Origin: Aurelia coerulea
Lineage: Eukaryota > Cnidaria > Scyphozoa > Semaeostomeae > Ulmaridae
Reading direction: 5' to 3'
Length of the DNA: 64,000 bases
Assembly (NCBI GenBank): GCA_039566865.1
Contig: CM076945.1
Location: 7,057,501 to 7,121,500 of the forward strand
The number at the start of each line of letters is the position of its first letter. Position 1 is the first letter of the stretch. This document shows positions 54,256-63,655 of the stretch, one piece after another. The position numbers were made by a program, and so were the translations under genes. A model generated the notes under the pieces. That model worked only from the letters and a program-made list of their open reading frames with translations, was not told where the DNA came from and searched no databases.

Positions 54256-55546
54256 ACTGCCTGCATACATGTACCCCAGAAGAGCAGGAGTCACAAAAGT
54301 CTGGATGAAATTGTCCTTTGTCTATCTATGATCTATTTCTTTCATAAAAAGTACTCATTCTTTGAAAGTCTGATTTTGAGCTAAATTTACTTAATTTGTT
54401 CTCTATTGCACAAATATGCACAAAAGCATAAACCAATGTGAACATTTCATATTTCATTGCATTGCATTGCATCAATACTGCTATTTTGCGACAAGGATTT
54501 TAGGCCCTGAGTCTTGATAAATAGCCTGTGTATAGGGTCTGCAGGGGAAAAGTGGGTAGCAGTTGTAGCTTGAGGAAAACAGTGAACAAAGATTTTAGCA
54601 AAATTTATCCAAATTGTTCGCACTACCCATTTTACCCTAAACTTTACCCACTTCACCCCCAACAGACCTAAACATAAGAAATGTGTTGACTTGTGGTACT
54701 CAATGGTGCAATTAATATATCCCTTGATCTTTTCACATGTTACACTCAATGCAACAGAGCAGGTCTTTTTATCATGACTCAACATCTTTGATAAAGATAT
54801 TGCACATGATGATCACTTAAGTCAATAATTTATACTCATCCAGTTAGAAACACACAGAGCTAAAAGTGACTGAACAAGAAAAATAAAAGCTAAATAAAAA
54901 ATAACCTTGCTGCATCTTTCAAAGGGTCATCTTTCAAGCTTCACAATGGCTTGATTCCAGAGTGATAAGTTTGCAAAGTGCACACGGAAGATGTGCACCT
55001 GGCTATTGTTTTAAGAAAAATTGCTCTAGTGTTCTTCTTTGTTATATGAAATTGCGTGCGGAACATCTTCCGCACGCACCACATAAATAGCAGTCTGGGC
55101 TTGATTATTTCATTTCTTCCCAAGCTGGGCATTTATTATTGGGAAAATTACTGTGTACAGTGGAGGGTGGAGTTTGGGAGACTGAATGAATGTTGAGGAG
55201 ACAGGAGACCATTATTTCATTTTGAAATTTATTGCTTAGTTGTTGTCCGTAGAAACAATAAAATAGCGAGATAATGACTTCTGTGTTCCTTGTTCGAAGT
55301 TTTCCTATACCCACCCCACTCCACATGCAAAGAATTAGAATTAGGCCTAGACCAGGTCCAGGAGGAGGCTAGGCCCCACTCCGCGACAATCTAGATCTTG
55401 ATCTAAGCCATGTTTGATATTCAGTTCATAAAAGTATGTATATTTACTATAACACTTAGCTGCCTATTTCCTAATCATCTGTGTATAGTTAATGAGTTTG
55501 GTTGGTTGATCTTTTTAAAAGGAAAGAGCTACATTACTGTACTTAC
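54256..55546 (-). other. Intron of the OTU-hAT gene, remainder
   Basis: Between donor AAA|GTAAGT (55546-55545) and acceptor at 53859. Contains chance frames only and an inverted repeat around GTGCACACGGAAGATGTGCA / TGCGTGCGGAACATCTTCCG near 54975-55075. Confidence 0.6.
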
Positions 55547-55755
55547 TTTGCAAATATTATGCTCTCATTTTGATCAATATCCAAACGATGATGTCTTGGC
55601 AGGAAAGCTTCAGCATGGCTATCAAGAGGCAATGCTCTTACTGCAGCATCAGATAAGAGGGAAACATTCTTCAATCGATTCTCTGCAACAAATTCTTCGA
55701 TGCTTGCGGAATCTTGCGCGTCAATAAAGGCTTTAACTTTGTCGAGGATTTCCAT
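55547..55755 (-). CDS. OTU-hAT transposase fusion, exon 1
   Basis: ATG at 55755-55753 has a good context (GTGAAAATGG) and opens MEILDKVKAFIDAQDSASIE. It runs 69 codons to NESIIFA plus two bases, then the consensus donor GTAAGTAC at 55546. The split codon AA|G is completed by the first base of exon 2, so the phases agree exactly. The segment is acidic and helical (residues 1-70) with no recognised domain; its end leads straight into the DGNC motif. A GTG two codons upstream is in frame but less likely as a start. The CATC-CT-CCTCGA motifs lie just upstream. Confidence 0.75.
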
Positions 55756-56459
55756 TTTCACGAGTGAAAGCTTCGATGATAATTTGGCGCCCTTTTCGAA
55801 GAAAAGCAGAACAGAAAGACTTCAATGCGAGGCCAATCACATCTCTTCCTCCTTTGCCTTTTGCCTTTTTGCCTAAATAACATCGATTTGTTCTCACAGT
55901 TCAAACAGCATCGCTCGCCTCGATTTTCCCACGCTTTGAACAATAGCACATCACATCGCTTTCCTCGATCCACCATTGGCATTTCTTCAGAGCTCACACT
56001 AGACCAAAAACCATCGCTCGCCTCGAGTTCGCCCAGATCAAAATCTCGCTTCTTAGCATACGTCTCATCGATATCCTGGTGAAGTTTTGAATGAAGATTT
56101 CATCAGCAAAAATCATCCCTATCCTCGATTTCGCATCCATTGCATCCAATTCATTTTGTGTGATTCGTATCGGCGATGACGTGGGTGTAATTTCATTGCG
56201 AGGCTTTCTAAGGCGTGTCAACAAAAATCAAGACGAGAGGAAGAAAGGACGTGGTCGTCGTGGACTTGTGAGATCGATGGAAAAGACAAACGTGAGTGGG
56301 AGGGGGGAGGGGGGAGGGGGGCTAGTGAAGCACATTTAGGAGACGTTTGTAGCATTTTATTTCAATTTCTTAGGCTATTAATTCTATTACAATTCTGTTA
56401 GAACATTTAGTTTTTTTTTTGGAAAATTGACATTCTAATGTGCGAATGATGCGAATGCT
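55756..56459. promoter_or_regulatory. 5' region of the OTU-hAT gene with four 16-bp motifs
   Basis: CATCGCTCGCCTCGAT at 55909-55924, CATCGCTTTCCTCGAT at 55954-55969, CATCGCTCGCCTCGAG at 56012-56027 and CATCCCTATCCTCGAT at 56114-56129. All four are in the same orientation. They lie 340-570 bp inside the element end and 150-375 bp upstream of the ATG, so they may be transposase-binding sites, promoter elements or both. The rest of the region is pyrimidine-rich on the plus strand, with no gene. Confidence 0.6.
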
Positions 56460-56479
56460 TGGATCCGCCCCTGAAGGGT

Positions 56480-56690
56480 AGCCTGAGCAACAACATGCTT
56501 TAACAAAATATTCCTCTCTTGACATGTCTTGACAACCGGCTCTGAAAAAATTGCCTCCTTTTGATTTTTTGAGCATACTTTTTACCGAATTTTTTTCTGG
56601 GGTCGGTTATCATTGGAATTGGAGGGACAATTCTGGAGCAGGGTAAACGGTTTTGTTGGTAGCACACTCCCGTACAAGTCTGCGACTAGA
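56480..56690. repeat. Decayed G-capped relative (copy c type)
   Basis: GACAACCGGCTCTGAAAAAAT, GGTCGGTTATCATT and CACACTCCCGTACAAGTC resemble the inside and right end of 28452-28772. Neither terminal G run survives. Confidence 0.5.
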
Positions 56691-56768
56691 ACACAAGCAC
56701 TTTTTGGGTTGGGAAATGTTGTCTATTACTGTATACCCATAGGTTCACTATTTTGTGCATGATTGGTA

Positions 56769-57144
56769 TACGTATCTTTTTTATAAGTAACTGCCCATTA
56801 GAAACTCAACTCTCAGATTGCCAAACAATTAAGAAACTCCAGTACTGGGAAAATATAACTTAAGAAACTATTTATTTTGACAAAGGGAATCCTTAACATC
56901 TTTTACTTTATTTTCACCTGTTTCATGTATCATATTACTCGTAAGGTATTTGAGTAATCTCTAAACATTGGAAACGCTTAAAAAACCTTTTTTGAAATGT
57001 TCGCGAGGGCACAGGTAGTGAGCATGAAGATTGTTATGGAACTTCTGAGAAACTCGTAAGAAACTCTGAGTACTCAAAATTTGATAATTTTAAGAAGCTT
57101 TCAGTACCGGCTCAGATTCTTAGTTTCTTATGAAAAAATACGTG
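56769..57144. mobile_element. CACGTTTTTT-family TA element, copy C (subfamily 2)
   Basis: Ends TACGTATCTTTTTTATAAG and the inverse CTTATGAAAAAATACGTG. TA on the left, mutated TC on the right. AAGAAACT motifs and AGTACTGGGAAAATATAA are shared with the copy starting at 57694. Confidence 0.75.
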
Positions 57145-57444
57145 TCTACCTTAAGGTTGGGGACTAAAAACATCATAAGTTCAGTAAATTTTTAGGCTTA
57201 GGCTTTTGAAAACATACTGTGTCTGACTGTCCTTCACCTACCAATAGGGAGCCCCTTGGGCCTTCAGCTAACAGCTTCGCAAGTAGATAAGAAACGTCAA
57301 AAACCACGCACGATTAAGTTACTTTGTAGTGGCCAGACTAATCCATGAACAAGCTTTAAAAATGTTTCGTTTTGAAAATATTTGTGTGATTACTCATATT
57401 ATTGATGAATAAGGGCTTACCACTTTTCAATCACATCAACTCTG
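57145..57444. other. No gene recognised
   Basis: Unique spacer between two small elements. Confidence 0.4.
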
Positions 57445-57589
57445 CCAAGGGGTGTATCACTCTTCCGAAATGGCGTACGAGATTTTTTTAAACAATAGGA
57501 TTTTTGGGGATTTTTGCGCATTTTTCTTGAAAACAAAGGGATTTTTGCCAAAGGTGTACGAGATTTTTACAGAGTGATACGCCCCTCGA
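57445..57589. mobile_element. TCGAGGGG-family element with 6-bp duplication ACTCTG
   Basis: 145 bp; ends CCAAGGGGTGTATCACTCT and AGAGTGATACGCCCCTCGA; ACTCTG directly outside both. The interior repeats GTACGAGATTTTT and GGGATTTTTG. Confidence 0.85.
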
Positions 57590-60500
57590 ACTCTGCGTGG
57601 TGATGAAGTATAGGAAAAGACATTTCGTCATTTGGAGAATTACCACGTCATTTTCCAGAAGCGCCTATTTTTTGCCTACTCATATTTCTCTTACATGTAT
57701 TTTTTAGAAGGAACTGCCCATATAAGAAACTCAACTCTCAGATCGCCAAAAAATTAAGAAACTACAGTACTGGGAAAGTATAAGTTAAGAAACTATTTAT
57801 TAAGGAAATCCTCAACATATTTTAATATACTTTCACTTGTTTCCTGTATCATATTGCTCGTAAGTAACTTGAGTAATGTCTAAACATTGGAAAGGCTTAA
57901 AAAACCTTTTGAAATGTTCGCGAGGGCACAGGTAGTGAGCATGAAGATTGTTGTGGAACCTGGAACCTGTAAGAAAGTCGTAAGAAACTCTAAGTACTTA
58001 AAATCTAATAATCTTAAGAAACTTCCAGTACTGGCCCAAATTCTTTGCTTCTTATGAAAGAAAAATACCGGATGTCCCAAAAAACGCAACGGATTTGATC
58101 GGGACTAGCGACAAGAATTTAGGTCCGATCAATCCGTAATAATTCTTCATATAATCCTTGATAGCTAACTTGAAGATAGATACCTTGTTTGTTGATATTG
58201 GTGCATGGAGAGTTGGAATATTAATCCTCAAAATTCAAATTTGCCTGAACCTCCAAACCAGAGCTTGTGGCTTTTAGCCTAAACTGCAAACGCACTATTT
58301 TGGGGCATCTCCTGAATTACAGAGCATAGCCGTCAAATCTTTTCTTTTGTCAAAAGCTCCCGTGGGGTTCTGACTCACGCTCTGATCAGATCGCATTTTC
58401 TCCTATAATTGACCAATCAGATGCCGTCGTTGTGTTTACTTCCGCGTTTCACAGCAAAACTTAGGCCATTTTCAACCGTTTTGACCACTCTCCGGAAAAA
58501 ATCATTGCACGATCGGATAAATCGAATTTCGTCAAAATTTCAATTGGAGAAGATTCTCCATGCTTTGGACCATAAGTGTTTTCGGTATGGCTTTGCGATC
58601 ACTAAAAATAGCAGAATTGTGGCAGTTTTAAGCTCAATGCAGTCATTCATCGGTAACAGACTCTATGACTAGCAAAAAGAAGAGTAGAAAATTGAAAACC
58701 TGAAAAAGAACTAGTGCATACACATACCTCAGATGGATTTAATAACAAACATCCACTTTTTCTGCCGCGATTTACAGCGAGTTTCACCAGCAAATAACAC
58801 AGTCAACAAAAATGGGCGCGAGAACTTGAATGATCAGCTACATGCCATCGTCGAGTGAGAACAGCATCCGATTCCAATGAACAGAAATATGAATAAATCA
58901 ACGGTGAATAACGAACACATGAACTTGCCATGCTGAAGATTACGGGAGTAGCAGCTGTACGTCCACTCTGGCCCAGAAAGAACAATTTCGTGATGTCTTT
59001 TTCGATAAACCATCTATGGATAAACCGGCGTGCCACCACTCCTTTATCCAACTGCGGCTATCGTTGCCAGATGGTAACCGGCAATAACATTACCAAAACG
59101 ATGTACGAATAGATCGGTCACATCCCATCTTTTATTGCATGAAAAATGTCTATCGTCTTATGGTCTAGCAGCTTCATGAAACAGAACTGAAATGCTAGGT
59201 TTAGTGTTCTTACACATACTAATAACAAGAAGAAACGTACATGTTATTTTCATAACGAGTATAATAGATTGATCTTTTCGACATTTGAAATGCTATTTAT
59301 AGAAACTAGAAACTCCTCATGTCAATTTCACATTTTTTGCGGATATCATGAAAAATATTTTATCTTTTAGAAGTCCTTCATTAGAAGATCACCCCTTGAC
59401 TGTCAAGCAACACAGTAGCATCAAAGCAAAGTTGGGCAGTTTGCAAAATCAATGCCCATTAATGGAAGAACAACCTTATTTTTGTAAGACTCTACGACTT
59501 TCATCCAATAAAGAAAGCTCCGCAAAATTCTCATTTTCTGAGTACAAAATGTTTCGTAAGAGTTTCTTAAGAGTTCCCTCAAATTTCTATCGGTGGGGTA
59601 GGATCTCTGGGATCTCCTGTGCCTTCGATAAAATTGTGCGTTAAATTATGAATCATGCCACAGTGTAGATCACGTACGAAGTCTCATGTAAGAAGTTACC
59701 AAACGAAAAGTGAAATTAATTTGTTTCAGTTTCCAAAATGTTATATTTACTTTTTAAGCTTGATTCTAATAGAAAAGTTTCTTGTAAGGTCCCCAAAAAA
59801 TTATTACTTTTTAGTAATAGTTAAGTTGGTAATGCAATTTCTGGTTGAAAACATTTTTTGCAACTCATAACTTACTTTGAAAAAGTTCCTTAAATTTGAA
59901 ATGACCTTTCATCTCTTCTAATAGAGTTTCTTAATTTATGGAAGAGGCAGCAACGGTTTCCTTCAAGCAGTTTCCTGCAGAAAAAGTGTATGCAGCATTG
60001 ATAGAGGTCCGCTATCATAGGAACAATTTCAAGAAACTGAACTCTCAGGTCACCTAGTATATAAAATCTTGGATACTGGAAGAAATTAATTTCACTTTTC
60101 ATATAGTAATTTCTTACATGGGTAACGCACAATTTTATCGAAGGCACAGGAGATCCCAGAGATCCTACACCACCGATAGAAATTTGGGGGAACTTTTAAG
60201 AAACTCTTACGAAACATTTTGTGCTCAGAAATTGATAATTTTGAGGAGCTTTCTTTATTGGATCAAAGCTGCAGAATCTTACAAAAATAGGGTTGTTCTT
60301 CCATGAATGGGCAATGAGTTTGCAAACAGCCCAACTTCGCTTTGATGCTTGACTCTGAAGGGGTTGCTGTGTTGCTTGACTGTCAAAGGGTGATTTTCTA
60401 ATGAAGGACTTCTAAAAGATAAAATATTTTTCATGATATCCGCACAAAATGTGAAATTGACATGAGGAGTTTCTATAAATAGCATTTCAAATGTCAAAAA

Positions 60501-60839
60501 GATCGATCCATTTTACTCGTTATGAAAATAACATGTACATTTCTTCTTGTTATTCGTATTCGTAAGAACACTAAACCTAGCATTTCAGTTCTGTTTCACG
60601 AAGCTGCTAGACCATAAGACGATAGACATTTTTCTTGCATTAGAAGATGGGATGTGACCGATCAATTCGTACATCGTTTTGGTAATGTTATTGCCGGTTT
60701 CCATCTGGCAACGATAGCCGCATTTGGATAAAGGAATGGTGGCACGGTTTATCCAATATCCATAGATGGTTTATCGAAAAAGACATCACGAAATTGTTCT
60801 TTCTGGGCCAGATTGGACGTACAGCTACTCCCATAATAA

Positions 60840-62513
60840 GGAAAAGGAGCGAAAAAAGAGCTGAAGAATCAACGAGGACTGACCTTAACCTCTTGTGTTC
60901 TGAAATGTCTAGAAAAGATAATAGCACATAGAATCGCCCCATTGATAAAAGAAAATGTAACAGACTTACAAGGAGGCGGAAAAACGGGCGAAGCAGCCGA
61001 AGAATATCTTTTAATGCTCCAAACTACAATTGACATAAACACAAAGAGAGGTAAGAACATAAAGCTTGTGATTACTGATGTGAAAAAGGCATTTGATCAG
61101 GCATGGAGGGCAGGAGTCTTCAACAATCTAACAGATAGGAACATAAAAGGCAACATTTTAAGATTGATCATCGAGATTAACCAGAACCTGGTAGCGAGGA
61201 TAAAAGGAGACGAAGAGAGTTATAGTCAAAACTTTACAGTGGAGGAATCCATTAGACAGGGAAGTGGACTATCCGCAATATTGTATGCACAACATGCAGC
61301 AAAAGTGATTGAAGATGTTGAAAAGACAGGCAGAGGAACCGCCATCGGAAGAAAGATCGTACCAGCAATAGGATGGCAAGATGATATCACCCTAATAATT
61401 CCAGAAAGGGAAGACGAGGCTGTAATGATTCAGGCAATGACCAAAAGTGCAGAGGAAAATCAGATCATATTTTCAGAAGAAAAGTGTAAAATACTAATCA
61501 TAGGAAAGCAGAGAAAGAGAAAATTTGATGACACCTTCATAGGGGGACAACAATTACAAGAAGTTGACCATGAAAAAATACTAGGACACCATTTTAGCAA
61601 AGGAAATAACAACATCACACACATTCAGAGAAAAGAGGAAGAAATAATAAATATGGTAGCCTCGTTAGGATTAACAATAGAAAATGGAACAATGAGCAGT
61701 GCCTACATGAAGGCAATGATAATACTGTATAAGAAATGCATGATCCCAAAGTTGTTATACGGGATGGGGGCTTTTGCCACCACAAAGAAAGAAGAAGAAA
61801 TGATGGAATTGACAACAAGAAAGATCTTAAGAAACTTTGGAAATCTGCCACAAGGAACGCCGAAAATTTCCCTCCTAAATGAGTTTGGAATTTGGCCAAT
61901 AAAAGATGAGCTAGCAAAAAGAAAGCTAATGACTTGGCACCGGATAAACCAGACGAAAAGCAACAGAACAATAAAAGAAGTTGTCAGCACACAAATATGG
62001 GAAGAACTTCCTTGGTTTCTACAAATAATTCAAATTGCCAATGAAATGAAAGTAGATATACAAGAGGCAAAGCATACTAGCAAGCAAAAGTGGAAAAACA
62101 TTGTAAAAGACAAAATTAAAAACAAGCTGAAAATACAGTTTGAAAAAGAAATTAAAGAGAGTGAAAGATATGGAGATATAGCAATTGGCGAAGTGGCACC
62201 AGGGGAGCCAAAAAAATATATGTACTTAAGTAGAAAAGTTGCGAGTGCAATATTCAGAGGAAGAGCAGGGATTTTAGATCCCACCACAAGAAAACCATAT
62301 TGGGGTAGGATATGGAGATGTAAATTTTGCCTGGAAAAAGATCAGTCGACAAGACATTATATATTACACTGTCCAGGCACGGACAACCTTTTCAGAGATA
62401 AAGAAGAAAGAGAAGAAACCTTCACATTATTACGAACGCTGGAAGGAACTACGAAAGAAATGAAAGAAATGGGAAGGAAAATAAAGAAGATATTTCAGGA
62501 AATAAACAAATAA
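60840..62513 (+). CDS. LINE reverse transcriptase with WQDD in place of (Y/F)ADD, partial
   Basis: The open frame starts right after the insertion junction (preceded by an in-frame TAA at 60837) and runs to 62513, about 557 codons. It enters the reverse transcriptase at GLTLTSCVLKCLEK. DVKKAFDQAWRAG follows, then RQGSGLSAILYAQ where QGCPLSP is usual, and GWQDDITLI as the catalytic motif. Both catalytic aspartates are kept but YA is replaced by WQ. A helical connection follows, then a C-terminal zinc-like CKFCLEKDQSTRHYILHC. The endonuclease and N-terminus are lost by 5' truncation. The frame has no stops, so the variant motif was probably functional in the source element. The clade is uncertain. 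Confidence 0.85.
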   Translation, partial: GKGAKKELKNQRGLTLTSCVLKCLEKIIAHRIAPLIKENVTDLQGGGKTGEAAEEYLLMLQTTIDINTKRGKNIKLVITDVKKAFDQAWRAGVFNNLTDRNIKGNILRLIIEINQNLVARIKGDEESYSQNFTVEESIRQGSGLSAILYAQHAAKVIEDVEKTGRGTAIGRKIVPAIGWQDDITLIIPEREDEAVMIQAMTKSAEENQIIFSEEKCKILIIGKQRKRKFDDTFIGGQQLQEVDHEKILGHHFSKGNNNITHIQRKEEEIINMVASLGLTIENGTMSSAYMKAMIILYKKCMIPKLLYGMGAFATTKKEEEMMELTTRKILRNFGNLPQGTPKISLLNEFGIWPIKDELAKRKLMTWHRINQTKSNRTIKEVVSTQIWEELPWFLQIIQIANEMKVDIQEAKHTSKQKWKNIVKDKIKNKLKIQFEKEIKESERYGDIAIGEVAPGEPKKYMYLSRKVASAIFRGRAGILDPTTRKPYWGRIWRCKFCLEKDQSTRHYILHCPGTDNLFRDKEEREETFTLLRTLEGTTKEMKEMGRKIKKIFQEINK

Positions 62514-62629
62514 TGAAAAAAAGAAAAAAAAAAGACGAAGGACAAAGCAAACAATAACTATCCAGCACGCTGGTTGGCCACAAAGCCGGCCTCCTGTGCC
62601 CTTGTGTATTGACCAAGGATTGGAATCGT
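60840..62629 (+). mobile_element. 5'-truncated non-LTR retrotransposon inserted in the right arm
   Basis: ATAATAA is duplicated at 60833-60839 and 62630-62636. The left arm lacks the whole segment, so both junctions are fixed by comparison with 58930-58960. The 3' end has no long poly(A). Confidence 0.85.
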
Positions 62630-63655
62630 ATAATAATGGCAAGTTCATGTATTCGTTATTCACCGTTGCTTTATTCATATTTCTGTTCATTGGAATGGGA
62701 TGTTGTCATTCGACGATTGCATGTAGCTGATCATTCAAATTCTCGCGCCATTTTTGTTGACTGTGTTATTTGCTGGTGAAACTGGCTGTAGATCGCGGCA
62801 GAAAAAGTGGATGTTTGTTTTTAAATCCATCTGAGGTATGTGTATGCACTAGTTATTCTTCAGCTTTTCAGTTTTCTACTCTCCTTCTTGCTAATCATAG
62901 AGTCTGTAACCGATGAATGACTGCATTGAGCTTAAAAATGCCACAATTCTGCTATTTTTAGTGATCGCAAAGCCATACCGAAAACACTTATGGTCCAAAG
63001 CATGGAGAATCTTCTCCAATTGAAATTTTGACGAAATTCGATTTATCCGATCGTGCAATGATTTTTTCCGGAGAGTGGTCAAAAGGGCCGAAAATGGCCT
63101 AAGTTTTGCTGCGAAACGCGGAAGTAAACACAACGACGGCATCTGATTGGTCAATCATGGGAGAAAATGCGATCTGATCAGAGCGTGAGTCAGAACCCCA
63201 CGGGAGCTTTGGACAAAAGAAAAGATTTGACGGCTATGCTATTCGATTCGTGCTTGGCTCTTTTGCAGGTGCACTATGATTGAAGAAATATTTTCCCTTC
63301 GGCATTGTTATGTTTGTCAATTTTTAGCTTTCAAATTTCAATTGGAATGTGTACCTAAACATGTGTGCCTTAGCATGCTCACACTACTACATTATGCATA
63401 TGACTGAGGAGATTCCTCAAGCACGTTTTCAGTTAGGCTAATAACCCGAAACCTCTGGTTTGGAGATGGAAGCAAATTGGACTTTCAAGATTGATATTCC
63501 AACTCTCCATGCACCAATATCAACAAATAAGGTATTTATCTTCAAGTTAGCTATCGAGGATTATATTAAAAAGTATTTTGGATTGATTGGACCTAAATTC
63601 TTGTCGCTAGTCCCGATCAAATCCGTTGCGTTCTTTTTGGGACACCCGGTAAGTG

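Larger units (their letters stand above)
47972..56473. mobile_element. 8.5-kb autonomous-type hAT transposon with OTU-transposase fusion
   Basis: CAGGGGCGGATCCA at 47972 is exactly inverted at 56460-56473. AAGGG lies immediately outside both ends (47967-47971, 56474-56478), a 5-bp target duplication. CAGGGGCGGA ends are common among hAT elements, and 5-bp duplications are known in part of that superfamily. The only long gene between the ends is a minus-strand hAT transposase (55755-50636), which makes the boundaries credible. Also inside are five hairpins (48036-48170), a 97-bp minisatellite (48868-50632), a nested TA element (53995-54253) and four 16-bp motifs (55909-56129). The exact ends should be tested against empty sites. 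Confidence 0.8.
58068..63649. mobile_element. Foldback element with about 1.6-kb inverted arms, CCGG(A/G)TGTCCC ends
   Basis: CCGGATGTCCCAAAAAACGC at the left is inverted at the right (GGGACACCCGG). TA occurs at 58066-58067 and 63650-63651. The arms pair over 58068-58960 with 62637-63649, and over 58940-59690 with 60060-60832, around a spacer at about 59690-60060. Both arms contain the same 87-codon frame (58409-58672 plus; 63154-62891 minus), which differs at five residues. No transposase was recognised. A LINE was later inserted in the right arm. Confidence 0.85.
57694..63655. mobile_element. CACGTTTTTT-family TA element, copy D, split by a foldback element
   Basis: The left end CATGTATTTTTTAGAAGG follows TA at 57692-57693. 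The right end is interrupted at AAAAATA (58061-58067) and resumes after the foldback as AGTG, then TA at 63656-63657. The original terminus AAAAATA(C)GTG agrees with copy C, so the insertion lies inside the inverted end itself. Confidence 0.75.

Noticed and set aside
58409..63154. Two nearly identical 87-codon frames as a conserved small protein
   Set aside because: They are the two arms of one inverted repeat. The few differences change amino acids freely (about five replacements in six or seven changes), so no purifying selection is visible.
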